This document shows, piece by piece, positions 27,504 to 36,709 of a stretch of 64,000 nt of DNA. The stretch covers positions 62,001 through 126,000 of the forward strand of contig NZ_PDOA01000005.1 in NCBI RefSeq assembly GCF_003116135.1. Direction: 5' to 3'. Source of the stretch: Teichococcus aestuarii (lineage in GTDB: Bacteria; Pseudomonadota; Alphaproteobacteria; Acetobacterales; Acetobacteraceae). The notes beneath the pieces are model-generated. The model ran no database searches. It was not told the origin of the DNA and was given only the letters and a program-made list of their open reading frames with translations. Both the position numbers and the translations under genes were made by a program. How positions within the stretch are numbered: the stretch's first letter is position 1; the number at the start of each line of letters is the position of its first letter.

Positions 27504-27983
27504 ATGACCATCGAGATCGTCAGCCTGAACCGGCGGCCGGATCTGGCCCCGCAGGTGGCCACCTGGCTGTGGGAGGCCTTCTGGCGGGCGCAGGGGCACG
27601 GCCCGGAGGCGGTGATGGCGATGCTGGCCCTGCCGCAGGCGCCGCCCGCCCTGCCGCAGAGCCTGGTGCTGCTGGCCGAGGGGCGGCCGCTCGGCACCGC
27701 CTCGCTGGCGGCGGGCGACCTGGAGGCGCGGCCGCTGCTGACGCCCTGGCTCGCCGGCCTCTACGTGGTGCCGGAGGCGCGCCGGCAGGGCCATGCCGGC
27801 CGGCTGGTGCGGGCGGTGCAGGCCCTGGCGCAGGAGCAGGGGGCAGCGACGCTGTGGCTCTACACGGGTTCGGCCGAGCGGCTCTACACGCGGCTCGGCT
27901 GGGTGTGCGAGGAGCGGCTGGCGCATGGCGCGGGCGAGGTCGCGCTGATGCGCCGCGCGCTGGCGCCGCTCACCGGAGCGTAG
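27504..27983 (+). CDS. GNAT family N-acetyltransferase
   Basis: 159 residues with the GNAT acetyl-CoA site: the strand-plus-loop LAGLYVVPEARRQGHAGRLVRAV (consensus V-x-P-x-x-R-x-x-G-x-G/A) and the C-terminal YTGSAERLYTRLGWVCEER. The N-terminus positions the acceptor. A strong AAGGAGG lies upstream of ATG 27504. The acceptor substrate is unknown. The gene is divergent from asd and convergent with an SDR gene (24-bp gap). Confidence 0.88.
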   Translation: MTIEIVSLNRRPDLAPQVATWLWEAFWRAQGHGPEAVMAMLALPQAPPALPQSLVLLAEGRPLGTASLAAGDLEARPLLTPWLAGLYVVPEARRQGHAGRLVRAVQALAQEQGAATLWLYTGSAERLYTRLGWVCEERLAHGAGEVALMRRALAPLTGA

Positions 27984-28007
27984 CGGCGCCCCCAGGCGGC
28001 GGCCCCT

Positions 28008-28727
28008 TCAGCGGCGGAACAGCACCGTCTCGCCCTGGCGCGTCTCGGCGGGCATGCAGAGATCGGCCAAGGCGGGGGCGACATCGGCCGGCTGGGCGAT
28101 GGTGGCGGGGTCCTCGCCCGGCATGGCCTGGGCGCGCATCTTGGTGGCCACCACGTCGGGGTCGAACAGGTTCACCCGCAGGCGGCTCTCCGCCACCTCC
28201 ATGGCCCAGGTCTTCACCAGATGCTCCATGCCGGCCTTGGTGGCACCGTAGGGGCCCCAATAAGGCTTCGGGCGCTGCACCCGGCCGGTGGTGACGAACA
28301 CCGCCCGGCCCGCCGGCGCCGCGCGCAGCGGCGGGTCGCAGGTGCGGATCAGCCGCCAGGTGGCGTTCATGTTGACGCCGACAAGCTGCGTCCAGTCGCG
28401 CGGCTGGATATGCGCGACGGGAGTCAGGCTGCCCAGCGCGCCCGCCACATGGGCCAGGATGTCGAGCCGGCCGAAGCGCTCCACCAGGGAGGGGCCGAAG
28501 CTGTCGATCTTGTCGGCTTCCTTGCCCGCCAGGTCGAAGGGCAGCAGCGTGGCGCTGCCGCCTTCCGCGCGGATGGCGTCATCGGTTTCCTCGAGGCCGC
28601 CCTGGGTGCGGGCCACCAGCACGCAATGCGCGCCGCGCCGGGCCAGCTCCAGCGCCAGCGCGGCACCGAGGCCGCGGCTGGCGCCGGTGACGAGGGCGAC
28701 CTGGCCGGCCAGCGGCTTTCCCGCCAT
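28008..28727 (-). CDS. short-chain dehydrogenase/reductase
   Basis: About 239 residues: cofactor-binding TGASRGLG near residue 15, NMNATW for the helix-4 Asn, and YWGPYGATKAG for the Tyr-x3-Lys pair. The Ser of the classic triad is replaced or shifted (FVTTGR). The alternative GTG start at 28739 overlaps the purF stop (GTGA) and would add four residues. Either way the gene is translationally linked to purF. The substrate is unknown. Confidence 0.88.
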   Translation of the reverse strand: MAGKPLAGQVALVTGASRGLGAALALELARRGAHCVLVARTQGGLEETDDAIRAEGGSATLLPFDLAGKEADKIDSFGPSLVERFGRLDILAHVAGALGSLTPVAHIQPRDWTQLVGVNMNATWRLIRTCDPPLRAAPAGRAVFVTTGRVQRPKPYWGPYGATKAGMEHLVKTWAMEVAESRLRVNLFDPDVVATKMRAQAMPGEDPATIAQPADVAPALADLCMPAETRQGETVLFRR

Positions 28728-28735
28728 CGCCGCGC

Positions 28736-30223
28736 TCACTGGCCGTTTGCCGCCAGCAGCGCGGGCACGCGCTCGGGGTGGCCTTCCAGGTCGGTCAGCG
28801 GAATGGCGTAGTCGCCGGTGAAGCAGGCGTCGCAATAGCCGGGGTTGCCGGCGTCGCGCTTCGCATGGCCCAGGGCGCGGTAGAGCCCGTCGAGCGAGAT
28901 GAAGGCCAGGCTGTCGGCGCCGATGATGCGGGCCATCTCCTCCACATCGTGCTTGGCGGCCAGCAGCTTGTCCCGCTCCGGCGTGTCGATGCCGTAGAAG
29001 CAGGAATGCGTCGTCGGCGGCGAGGAGATGCGCATGTGCACCTCCTTGGCGCCGGCCTGCCGCACCATCTCGACGATCTTCCGCGAGGTGGTGCCGCGCA
29101 CGATCGAGTCGTCCACCAGGATGACGCGCTTGCCCTCGATCATCGGCCGGTTGGCGCTGTGCTTCAGCTTCACGCCGAGGTGGCGGATCTGGTCGGTCGG
29201 CTCGATGAAGGTGCGGCCGACATAGTGGTTGCGGATGATGCCGAGCTCGAAGGGGATGCCGCTCTCGGTGGCGTAGCCCATGGCGGCGGGCACGCCGGAA
29301 TCCGGCACCGGCACGATCACGTCGGCCTCCACATGGCTCTCCCGCGCCAGCTCGGCGCCGATGCGCTTGCGCGTGCCATAGACGGGCGTGCCCTCCATGA
29401 CGGAGTCGGGGCGGGCGAAATAGATGTACTCGAAGATGCAGAAGCGGCTCTGGCCGCGGCCGAAGGGCTTGATGCTGCGCAGCCCGCCATTGTCGATGAC
29501 GACGATCTCGCCCGGCTCGATGTCGCGGATGAACTCGGCGCCGACGATGTCGAGGGCGCAGGTCTCGCTGGCCAGCACATAGGCGCCGCCCTCGCCCTCG
29601 CCGAGGCGGCCGAGCACCAGCGGGCGCACGCCCATCGGGTCGCGCGCGCCGATCAGCGCGCCGTCATGCAGCGCCACCAGGGAGTAGGCGCCCTGCACCT
29701 GCTTCAGCGCGTCGATCAGCCGGTCCACCACATTGGCGTAGAGGCTGATGGCGATGAGGTGGACGAACACCTCCGAATCGGTCGTGCTCTGGAACAGGCA
29801 GCCGCGGCGGACGAGCGCGCGCTTCAGCGTGGCGGCGTTGGTCAGGTTGCCGTTGTGCGCCACGGCGAGGCCGCCGAACTCGAAGTCGGCGAAGAGCGGC
29901 TGCACGTTGCGCAGCGCCGTCTCGCCCGTGGTGGCGTAGCGGTTGTGGCCGACGGCGCAGCGGCCCTTGAGGCCGGCCATCACCTTCACGTCGCCGAAGA
30001 TGTCCCCCACCAGGCCGAGGCCGCGATGGGCGTGGAAGGCGCCCGCCTCGGAGAGGGTGACGATGCCCGAGGCCTCCTGCCCACGGTGCTGCAGGGCGTG
30101 CAGGCCGAGCGCGGTCAGCGCCGCCGCGTCCGTGGCATTCCAGACGCCGAAGACGCCGCATTCCTCATGGAAGCCGTCGTCTTCATCCCAGGGATTGGTG
30201 GAGGGCAGGGGCTGCATCGGCAT
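28736..30223 (-). CDS. purF: amidophosphoribosyltransferase
   Basis: 495 residues. It catalyses the first committed step of purine synthesis, making phosphoribosylamine from PRPP and glutamine. A short propeptide precedes the nucleophile Cys22 (EECGVFGVW), implying autoprocessing. Glutaminase motifs are HRGQEASG and GHNRYATTG. The PRPP loop is VILVDDSIVRGTTS. Cysteines in RFCIFEY, HSCFYG and GYCDAC match the four ligands of the Fe-S-containing (Bacillus-type) PurF. The gene lies in the dnaB-to-purF co-directional group, 28 bp after cvpA. Confidence 0.97.
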   Translation of the reverse strand: MPMQPLPSTNPWDEDDGFHEECGVFGVWNATDAAALTALGLHALQHRGQEASGIVTLSEAGAFHAHRGLGLVGDIFGDVKVMAGLKGRCAVGHNRYATTGETALRNVQPLFADFEFGGLAVAHNGNLTNAATLKRALVRRGCLFQSTTDSEVFVHLIAISLYANVVDRLIDALKQVQGAYSLVALHDGALIGARDPMGVRPLVLGRLGEGEGGAYVLASETCALDIVGAEFIRDIEPGEIVVIDNGGLRSIKPFGRGQSRFCIFEYIYFARPDSVMEGTPVYGTRKRIGAELARESHVEADVIVPVPDSGVPAAMGYATESGIPFELGIIRNHYVGRTFIEPTDQIRHLGVKLKHSANRPMIEGKRVILVDDSIVRGTTSRKIVEMVRQAGAKEVHMRISSPPTTHSCFYGIDTPERDKLLAAKHDVEEMARIIGADSLAFISLDGLYRALGHAKRDAGNPGYCDACFTGDYAIPLTDLEGHPERVPALLAANGQ

Positions 30224-30251
30224 CCTCGTTACCGGCCTCGGGCCGGCGTGC

Positions 30252-30812
30252 TCATGTCCGGCCTCTGGCCGGGGGTCGCAGCAGCTCGTCCATGCTGGGC
30301 ATGCTGCGCTGCGGCAGGTCGGGAAGTCGCGGGCGATACTCCGGTGGCAGGCGCGAGACAAGCGCCGCCGCCGCATCCGCCACCACGGGCAGGGTCCGCG
30401 CCTCGCGCACCGGCTCCGGCCAGCGATCCATGGCGGGGAGGAACAGCCCGCCCACGATATAGGCGAGGACCACCAGGAAAGCACCCCGCGCGAGGCCGAA
30501 CACCATGCCGAGGGCGCGGTCCAGACCCCCGAGGACGGAGTCCCGCACCCGGTTGGCGAACCAGGCGATGAGCAGCTTCAGCATCAGAAGCGCCAGCAGG
30601 AAGGCGCCGCCGATGGCGATCAGCTCGGCCAGCCATTCGGGCTGGATGTAGCCCACGGCCAGCGGCCGCAGCCCCGGCAGGATGGTGATGGCGAACAGGG
30701 CCGCGCCGATCCAGGCGCCGACGCCCAGCACCTCGCGCACCAGGCCGCGGAAGAAGGCGATGAGCGCCGAGAGGGCGAGCACCGCGAGGACAATGCCGTC
30801 CACCCAGGTCAT
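30252..30812 (-). CDS. cvpA: CvpA family membrane protein
   Basis: 186 residues with four predicted membrane helices in the first ~125 residues (MTWVDGIVLAVLALSALIAFFRGLVREVL is the family opening). A hydrophilic C-terminus follows (PPEYRPRLPDLP). CvpA is required for colicin V production in E. coli and is commonly encoded just before purF, as here; its role seems to be in envelope homeostasis. The ATG at 30812 is chosen because upstream in-frame sequence is arginine-rich and overlaps radA. Confidence 0.93.
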   Translation of the reverse strand: MTWVDGIVLAVLALSALIAFFRGLVREVLGVGAWIGAALFAITILPGLRPLAVGYIQPEWLAELIAIGGAFLLALLMLKLLIAWFANRVRDSVLGGLDRALGMVFGLARGAFLVVLAYIVGGLFLPAMDRWPEPVREARTLPVVADAAAALVSRLPPEYRPRLPDLPQRSMPSMDELLRPPARGRT

Positions 30813-30873
30813 CGGGGGCAGCGTATAGCCAAGCACCGGGCGGGAGTCACGCAATGGCGGCGGCGGGCGGCTC

Positions 30874-32322
30874 TCATTCCGCCGCCGGCTTCTCCGCCTT
30901 CTCGGGGGCCCTCTCCCTGGCCTTCTCCTTTTTCGCCGGCGCGGCGGCGGCGAGCGGCGCCACGAGGTCGGCCAGATGGCCGATCTCGGCCAGGCGCAGC
31001 CCGTCATGCGCGGCGGCCGCGCGGCCGCCGCGCGCCACGCGGCGCGGCAGCATGGCGGCCAGGAAGCCGAGCTTGGCGGCCTCCCGCAGGCGCAGGTCGG
31101 TCTGCGCCACCTGCCGCACCTCGCCCGAGAGGCCGACCTCGCCGAAGAACACCATGCCTGGATCGGTGGGGCGGTCGGTCGCGGCCGAGACCAGGGCGGC
31201 GGCCACCGCGAGGTCGGCCGCCGGCTCGTTGATGCGCAGGCCCCCGGCGATGTTCAGGTAGACATCGTTCTGCCCGAGGCTGACGCGGCAGCGGGATTCG
31301 AGCACCGCCATCAGCATGGCCAGCCGCCCCGAATCCCATCCCACCACCTGCCGCCGCGGCGAGCCGCCGGAGGCGGAGGGGGAGAGCAGCGCCTGGATCT
31401 CGACCAGCACCGGCCGCGTCCCCTCCATCCCCGCGAAGACGGCACTGCCGGAGATGTTGCCGCGCCGCTCGGCCAGGAACAGAGCGGAGGGGTTGGCCAC
31501 CTCCATCAGCCCCCGGTCCGTCATCTCGAAGACGCCGATCTCGTCGGTGGCGCCGAAGCGGTTCTTCACCGCGCGCAGGATGCGGAACTGGTGGCCGCGG
31601 TCGCCCTCGAAGTAGAGGGTGGCGTCCACCATGTGCTCCAGCACGCGCGGGCCGGCCAGCGTGCCTTCCTTCGTGACATGCCCCACCAGCACCACGGCGA
31701 AGCCGCGCGTCTTGGCCAGCCGGGTCAGTTCGGCGGCGCAGGCGCGCACCTGGCTCACCGTGCCGGGGGCGGAGTCGAGGCTGTCCAGCCACACTGTCTG
31801 GATCGAGTCGACGATGACGAGGGTGGCCTCCTTCTCCTCCTCCAGCGTCGCTGCGATGTCACGCAGGCTGGTGGAGGCGGCGAGGCCGAGCGGGCTTTCC
31901 GAGAGGCCGAGGCGCAGCGCCCGCAGCCGCACCTGGTCGATCGCCTCCTCGCCCGAGATGTAGAGCACCCGCCGCCCGGCGCTGGCGATGCGCGCCGCCG
32001 CCTGCAGCAGGATGGTGGACTTGCCGATGCCCGGGTCGCCGCCCACCAGCACCACCGAGCCGGGCACGAAGCCGCCGCCCAGCACGCGGTCCAGCTCGGC
32101 CATGCCGCTCTCGGTGCGCGGCGGCGGCGCGGCCCGGCCCTTGAGGCTGACGAATTCCACCCGCCGGCCACCGGCCGATTTGCCGGCGGGGCCGGGGGCG
32201 CGGACCTCCACCACCTCCTCGGTCAGGGTGTTCCATTCGCCGCAGGAATCGCAGCGGCCCTGCCATTTGGGCGCGATGGCGCCGCAGCTCTGGCAGACGA
32301 AACGGGCGGTGGGTTTGGCCAT
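30874..32322 (-). CDS. radA: DNA repair protein RadA
   Basis: 482 residues: an N-terminal C4 zinc finger (Cys10, 13, 24, 27), a RecA-like ATPase with Walker A GDPGIGKST (~95-103), the RadA-specific KNRFG motif, and a C-terminal Lon-like domain. RadA promotes branch migration and processing of recombination intermediates. The last ~25 residues form a Lys/Glu/Ala-rich tail not typical of the family. Downstream of mlaF (58 bp) and upstream of cvpA (61 bp) in the same transcription direction. Confidence 0.97.
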   Translation of the reverse strand: MAKPTARFVCQSCGAIAPKWQGRCDSCGEWNTLTEEVVEVRAPGPAGKSAGGRRVEFVSLKGRAAPPPRTESGMAELDRVLGGGFVPGSVVLVGGDPGIGKSTILLQAAARIASAGRRVLYISGEEAIDQVRLRALRLGLSESPLGLAASTSLRDIAATLEEEKEATLVIVDSIQTVWLDSLDSAPGTVSQVRACAAELTRLAKTRGFAVVLVGHVTKEGTLAGPRVLEHMVDATLYFEGDRGHQFRILRAVKNRFGATDEIGVFEMTDRGLMEVANPSALFLAERRGNISGSAVFAGMEGTRPVLVEIQALLSPSASGGSPRRQVVGWDSGRLAMLMAVLESRCRVSLGQNDVYLNIAGGLRINEPAADLAVAAALVSAATDRPTDPGMVFFGEVGLSGEVRQVAQTDLRLREAAKLGFLAAMLPRRVARGGRAAAAHDGLRLAEIGHLADLVAPLAAAAPAKKEKARERAPEKAEKPAAE

Positions 32323-32380
32323 GCCCCCTATATGGGGCAAACCGGGAACGAAGGGGAGGGGGCGAGCCCCATCCCTGGCC

Positions 32381-33154
32381 CTACTTGCGCAGCTCCATGG
32401 TGATCGGCCCCTCGCGGGAGCCGTTGGCGAACTGGTCCACCATGGCGTTGCCGCTGTGGCCGAGCGTGGCGGCCGGGCCGGTCCAGACGATGCGGCCCTT
32501 GTGGATCATCGCCGCCGTGTCGCCGATGCGGCGGGCGCTGGCCATGTCGTGGGTGATAGAGACCGCCGTGGCGCCGAGGCGCTTCACGCAATCCACGATC
32601 AGCCCGTCGATCACCGCGCCCATGATGGGGTCGAGGCCCGTCGTCGGCTCGTCGAAGAAAATGATCTCCGGCTCGGCGGCGATGGCGCGGGCCAGGCCCA
32701 CGCGCTTCTGCATGCCGCCCGAGAGCTCGGAAGGGGAGAGGTCGCCGACGCTGGCGGCCAGCCCCACCTGGGCCAGCACCTCGGCCGCCTTGTCCCGCGC
32801 CTTTGCGCGGGTGATGCGCTTCTGCGCCAGCAGCTTGAAGCAGACATTCTCCCAGACGGGCAGGCTGTCGAACAGCGCGCCGTTCTGGAACAGCATGCCG
32901 ATGCGGTCGTTCAGCGCCTCGCGCTCGCGGCGCGGCATGGCGAGCACGTCGCGGCCGTCGATCTCGATGCTGCCGGCATCGGGCGTGATGAGGCCGAGGA
33001 TGCACTTGATGGTGACCGACTTGCCCGAGCCGGAGCCGCCCAGGACCACCATGCCCTCGCCGGCCGCCACGTCGAGATCGACGCCATCCAGCACCGTCTT
33101 GGCGCCGAAGCGCTTGGTCAGGCCGCGCAGGCGGATTTTCGGGGTGCTGCTCAT
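32381..33154 (-). CDS. mlaF: ABC transporter ATPase MlaF (lipid asymmetry)
   Basis: 257 residues. Walker A GGSGSGKS (39-46), signature LSGGMQKRV, Walker B IIFFDEPTTGLDP and the switch His in SITHDM. The sequence type (TIKCILGLITPDAGSIEIDG, LFQNGALFDSLPVWENV) is that of MlaF, the ATPase of the phospholipid transporter that maintains outer-membrane asymmetry. It overlaps mlaE by 4 nt. The usual substrate-binding partner gene mlaD is not in this operon. Confidence 0.95.
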   Translation of the reverse strand: MSSTPKIRLRGLTKRFGAKTVLDGVDLDVAAGEGMVVLGGSGSGKSVTIKCILGLITPDAGSIEIDGRDVLAMPRREREALNDRIGMLFQNGALFDSLPVWENVCFKLLAQKRITRAKARDKAAEVLAQVGLAASVGDLSPSELSGGMQKRVGLARAIAAEPEIIFFDEPTTGLDPIMGAVIDGLIVDCVKRLGATAVSITHDMASARRIGDTAAMIHKGRIVWTGPAATLGHSGNAMVDQFANGSREGPITMELRK

Positions 33155-33936
33155 GAGCCGAAGAACGCCGCCGTCAGGACATAGTCCAGCGCCAGGATGA
33201 GGATGGAGGAGGAGACCACCGCCGTGGTGGTGGCAGCCCCCACGCCCTGCGCGCCGCCGCGGCTGGTGTAGCCGCTGTAGCAGCCCATCAGCGTGATGAC
33301 GAAGCCGAACACCGCCGCCTTCACCAGGCCGGAGATGACATCCATCGGCTGCAGGAAGTTCAGGGTGGAGGTGAGGTAGGAGGCGGAGGTGAAGCCGAGC
33401 TGCGCGGTGCCGATCAGCCAGCCGCCCATGACGCCCAGGATGTCGGCGATGACCACCAGCAGCGGCATGGCGATGGTGCCGGCCAGCAGGCGGGGCGCCA
33501 CCAGGTACTTCATCGGGTTGGTGGAGAGGGTGGTGAGCGCGTCGATCTGGTCGGTGACGCGCATGGTGCCGATCTCGGCGGCGAAGGCGGCGCCGATGCG
33601 GCCCGCCACCATCAGCCCCGCCAGCACCGGCCCCAGCTCCCGCGTGATGGAGAGCACCACCACATTGGCGATGGCGCTCTCCGCGCCGAAGCGGGAGAAG
33701 CCGGAATAGGATTGCAGCGCCAGCACCATGCCGGTGAACACCGCCGTCAGCGCCACCACCGGCAGCGAGAAATAGGCGATCTCGACGAAGGCGCGGCCGA
33801 TCAGCCGGGGATAGAAGGGCGGGCGGAGGATGTGCGAGACGCCCTCCAGGGCAAACAGCACCACCGCGCCGAGGACGCGGCAGGCGCCGAGCACGCCGCG
33901 CCCGATGGCGGCCAGGACGTTCAGGATCAGGGTCAA
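33151..33936 (-). CDS. mlaE: ABC transporter permease MlaE
   Basis: 261 residues with five to six hydrophobic segments and the MlaE/YrbE signatures: TAVFTGMVLALQSY, VVLSITRELGPVLAGLMVAGRIGAAFAAEIGTMRVTDQIDAL (key residues RELGP, GR, AELG-like). Inner-membrane permease of the Mla phospholipid transporter. It lies 15 bp after alr and overlaps mlaF by 4 nt. Confidence 0.95.
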   Translation of the reverse strand: MTLILNVLAAIGRGVLGACRVLGAVVLFALEGVSHILRPPFYPRLIGRAFVEIAYFSLPVVALTAVFTGMVLALQSYSGFSRFGAESAIANVVVLSITRELGPVLAGLMVAGRIGAAFAAEIGTMRVTDQIDALTTLSTNPMKYLVAPRLLAGTIAMPLLVVIADILGVMGGWLIGTAQLGFTSASYLTSTLNFLQPMDVISGLVKAAVFGFVITLMGCYSGYTSRGGAQGVGAATTTAVVSSSILILALDYVLTAAFFGS

Positions 33937-33951
33937 GTCAGCCGCGCCGCT

Positions 33952-35079
33952 TCATGCCGCCGCGCCGGAAGGCCGGCCTGGCTCGAGGTGGCGCCGCCGG
34001 TAGCGGGCGCCGAGGGAGGTGAGAATCTCGTAGCCGATGGTGCCGGCGAGCGCCGCCACCGCATCCGGCGTCTGCGCCGGGCCGATCAGCTCGACCCTGT
34101 CGCCCAGCCGGGCTTCCGGCACATCCGTCACGTCGAGAGTGATGAGGTCCATCGATACCCGGCCCACCAGCGGCACAGGGCGACCGGCGAGAATGCCGAT
34201 GCCCCGGCTGGACAGGCTCCGTAGGTAGCCATCGGCATAGCCCGCGGCAATGGTGGCGATGCGGCTTTGCCGCGGCGCGGTCCATGTGGCGCCGTAGCCG
34301 ACCGTGGCGCCGGCCGGCACGTCGCGCAGCTGCAGGATGGGAATGGTGAGGCGCAGCACCTGCCGCATCGGGTTCGGCCGGCCCGGCGCCGGGTTGATGC
34401 CGTAGAGGGCGCAGCCGGGGCGGGCGAGGTCGGAGGCGAAGTCCGGTCCCAGGAACAGGCCGGAGGAATTGGCGAAGCTGGCCGGAACCCCCGGCAGCGC
34501 CGCCCGCGCGGCGGCGAAGCGCACGGCCTGGGCGGCGTTCAGCGGATGCGCCGGCTCGTCGGCGCAGGCCAGGTGGGTCATCACGTAGCGCAGGCCGAGG
34601 CCCGCGAGGCCGCCCAGCCCCGCCAGCTCGGCGGCGTTGACCCCGAGCCGCTCCATGCCGGTGTCCACATGCAGGATGGCGCCGCGCAGCCCCGCGGCGC
34701 GGGCCGCCGCCACATCCTCGGGCGTGTTCAGCACGGGGGTGAGGGCCGCGCCCGCATCGGCGCCGGGCGGGAAGCCGCCCAGCACGGCGATCATCGGGCC
34801 GTGGCCGAGGGCCTCCCGCAGCGCCAGCCCCTCGGAGAATTGCGCGACGAAGAAATGCCGGCAGCCGGCATCGGCCAGGACGCGCGCCACGGGAGCGGCG
34901 CCGAGGCCATAGCCATCCGCCTTCACCACGCCCGCCACCGGGCCGGAGGGGTGCCGCGCGCCGAGGTCGCGCCAGTTGGCGACGATGGCGCCGAGATCGA
35001 CCACCAGCTCGCCCGCGAAATCCGCCGCGGCGCGGGCCGGGAAGGCGGCGGCTTCCGCCTCAGTAATCGCTGCCGCCAT
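33952..35079 (-). CDS. alr: alanine racemase
   Basis: 375 residues, fold type III PLP enzyme making D-alanine for peptidoglycan. PLP lysine in VVKADGYGLGA, catalytic Tyr in VGYGATW, and C-terminal RVSMDLITLDV. The first 20 nt overlap the 3' end of dnaB (different frame), so the start is tightly coupled to dnaB translation. mlaE follows. Confidence 0.96.
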   Translation of the reverse strand: MAAAITEAEAAAFPARAAADFAGELVVDLGAIVANWRDLGARHPSGPVAGVVKADGYGLGAAPVARVLADAGCRHFFVAQFSEGLALREALGHGPMIAVLGGFPPGADAGAALTPVLNTPEDVAAARAAGLRGAILHVDTGMERLGVNAAELAGLGGLAGLGLRYVMTHLACADEPAHPLNAAQAVRFAAARAALPGVPASFANSSGLFLGPDFASDLARPGCALYGINPAPGRPNPMRQVLRLTIPILQLRDVPAGATVGYGATWTAPRQSRIATIAAGYADGYLRSLSSRGIGILAGRPVPLVGRVSMDLITLDVTDVPEARLGDRVELIGPAQTPDAVAALAGTIGYEILTSLGARYRRRHLEPGRPSGAAA

Positions 35080-36577
35080 GCATGTCCCCGTGCACGATGT
35101 CGAGATCGCCGAAGCGGGTGAACTCCGCCTCGAAGAAGAGCGGAATGGTGCCGGTAGGGCCGTGGCGCTGCTTGGCGACGATCAGGTCGGCGCGGTTGTA
35201 GGCCTTTTCCATGCGGTCCTTCCAGCTGGCCAGGGCCGCCTCGTACTTCTCGGCGTTGTCGAAGTTGGTCTGCTTCGGCTCCTGCATCTTCAGGTAGTAG
35301 TCGTCGCGGTAGACGAACATCACCATGTCGGCATCCTGCTCGATCGAGCCGGATTCGCGCAGGTCCGAGAGCTGCGGGCGCTTGTCCTCGCGGTTCTCCA
35401 CCTGGCGGGAGAGCTGCGAGAGGGCGATGACCGGCACCGCCAGCTCCTTGGCGATGGCCTTCAGCCCCTGGGTGATCTGGCTGATCTCCTGCACCCGGTT
35501 CTCCGGCTTGCTGCCGGCGGCGGGGCGCATCAGCTGCAGGTAGTCCACCACGATCAGGTTGAGGCCGCGCGTGCGCTTGAGGCGCCGGCAGCGGGTGCGC
35601 ATGGCCGAGATGGTGATGGCGGGCGTGTCGTCGATGAACAGCGGCAGGCGGGCGAGCTCGCGGCTGACCTCGACGAAGCGGTCGAAGTCGCGCTGCTGGA
35701 TCTCGCCGCGCCGGATGCGGTCGCCCGAGACGCGGCTCTCCTCGGAGAGGAGGCGGGTGGCGAGCTGGTCGGCGCTCATCTCCAGCGAGAAGATGGCGCA
35801 GCCGCCCTTCGGCACCGCGCCCGGCCCGTGCTCGTCCTCGGCGTCGCGCAGCAGGGACTTGGCGGCGCCGAAGGCGACCTTGGTGGCCAGCGCCGTCTTG
35901 CCCATGCCGGGGCGGCCGGCGAGGATGACGAGGTCGGACGGGTGCAGGCCGCCGGTCTTGGCATCCAGGTCGCGCAGGCCGGAAGGCAGGCCGGAGACGC
36001 CGCCGCCGCTGGTGAAGGCCTTCTCGGCCATGCTCACCGCATCGGTCAGCGCCCGGCTGAAGGTGACGAAGCCGCCCTCCGAGCCGCCATCCTTGGCGAG
36101 GTCGAACAGCGCCTGCTCGGCCGCCTCCAGCTGCTCGCGCGCCTCCAGCTCGGCATCGGCGCCGAAGGCGCGGTTCACCACCGTCTCGCCGAGGTCGATC
36201 AGCTGCCGGCGCAGCCAGCAATCATGGATGACCTTGCCGTACTCGCCGGCATTGATGATGCCGACCATGGCGCCGAGCAGCTTGGCCAGGTAGCCGGCGC
36301 CGCCCACCTCGTCGAGCAGGCCGGAATGCTCGAACTCGGCGCGCAGCGTGACGGCGTCGGCCAGCTGGCCGGCCTCGATGCGGCGCTGGATGGCGGCGAA
36401 GATGCGGCCGTGCAGGGCATCGGCGAAATGCTCCTGCGCCAGGAATTCGGAGACGCGCTCATAGGCCTTGTTGTTGGCCAGCAGCGCGCCGAGCAGGGCC
36501 TGCTCCGCCTCCAGGTTCGAGGGTGGCAGGCGCTGCGAGAGGCCGAGCACTTCGCCGGGCGGGGGTACGCTGTTCAT
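35060..36577 (-). CDS. dnaB: replicative DNA helicase DnaB
   Basis: 505 residues. N-terminal scaffold domain (PPSNLEAEQALLGALL) and C-terminal RecA-like motor with Walker A AGRPGMGKTAL and Walker B region LIVVDYLQLM; arginine-finger region ELAVPVIALSQLSRQVENR. It unwinds DNA ahead of the fork. This is the first gene of the dnaB-alr-mlaE-mlaF-radA-cvpA-purF-SDR group. No intein is seen (motifs are contiguous). The 132-bp upstream gap holds two GGGCTGTG direct repeats but no clear promoter. Confidence 0.98.
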   Translation of the reverse strand: MNSVPPPGEVLGLSQRLPPSNLEAEQALLGALLANNKAYERVSEFLAQEHFADALHGRIFAAIQRRIEAGQLADAVTLRAEFEHSGLLDEVGGAGYLAKLLGAMVGIINAGEYGKVIHDCWLRRQLIDLGETVVNRAFGADAELEAREQLEAAEQALFDLAKDGGSEGGFVTFSRALTDAVSMAEKAFTSGGGVSGLPSGLRDLDAKTGGLHPSDLVILAGRPGMGKTALATKVAFGAAKSLLRDAEDEHGPGAVPKGGCAIFSLEMSADQLATRLLSEESRVSGDRIRRGEIQQRDFDRFVEVSRELARLPLFIDDTPAITISAMRTRCRRLKRTRGLNLIVVDYLQLMRPAAGSKPENRVQEISQITQGLKAIAKELAVPVIALSQLSRQVENREDKRPQLSDLRESGSIEQDADMVMFVYRDDYYLKMQEPKQTNFDNAEKYEAALASWKDRMEKAYNRADLIVAKQRHGPTGTIPLFFEAEFTRFGDLDIVHGDMHGGSDY

Positions 36578-36709
36578 GGGGCCAATCTAGCCCCTCCCGC
36601 CCGGGCTGTGCGAGGCCCGGGCTGTGGATAGCGGGGATGATACGCGGCTGTCACCGGCAGGACACGGCGGCGGCGGCAGCCCCGCCAGCGATTCCTCCTG
36701 CCGGCCCCT

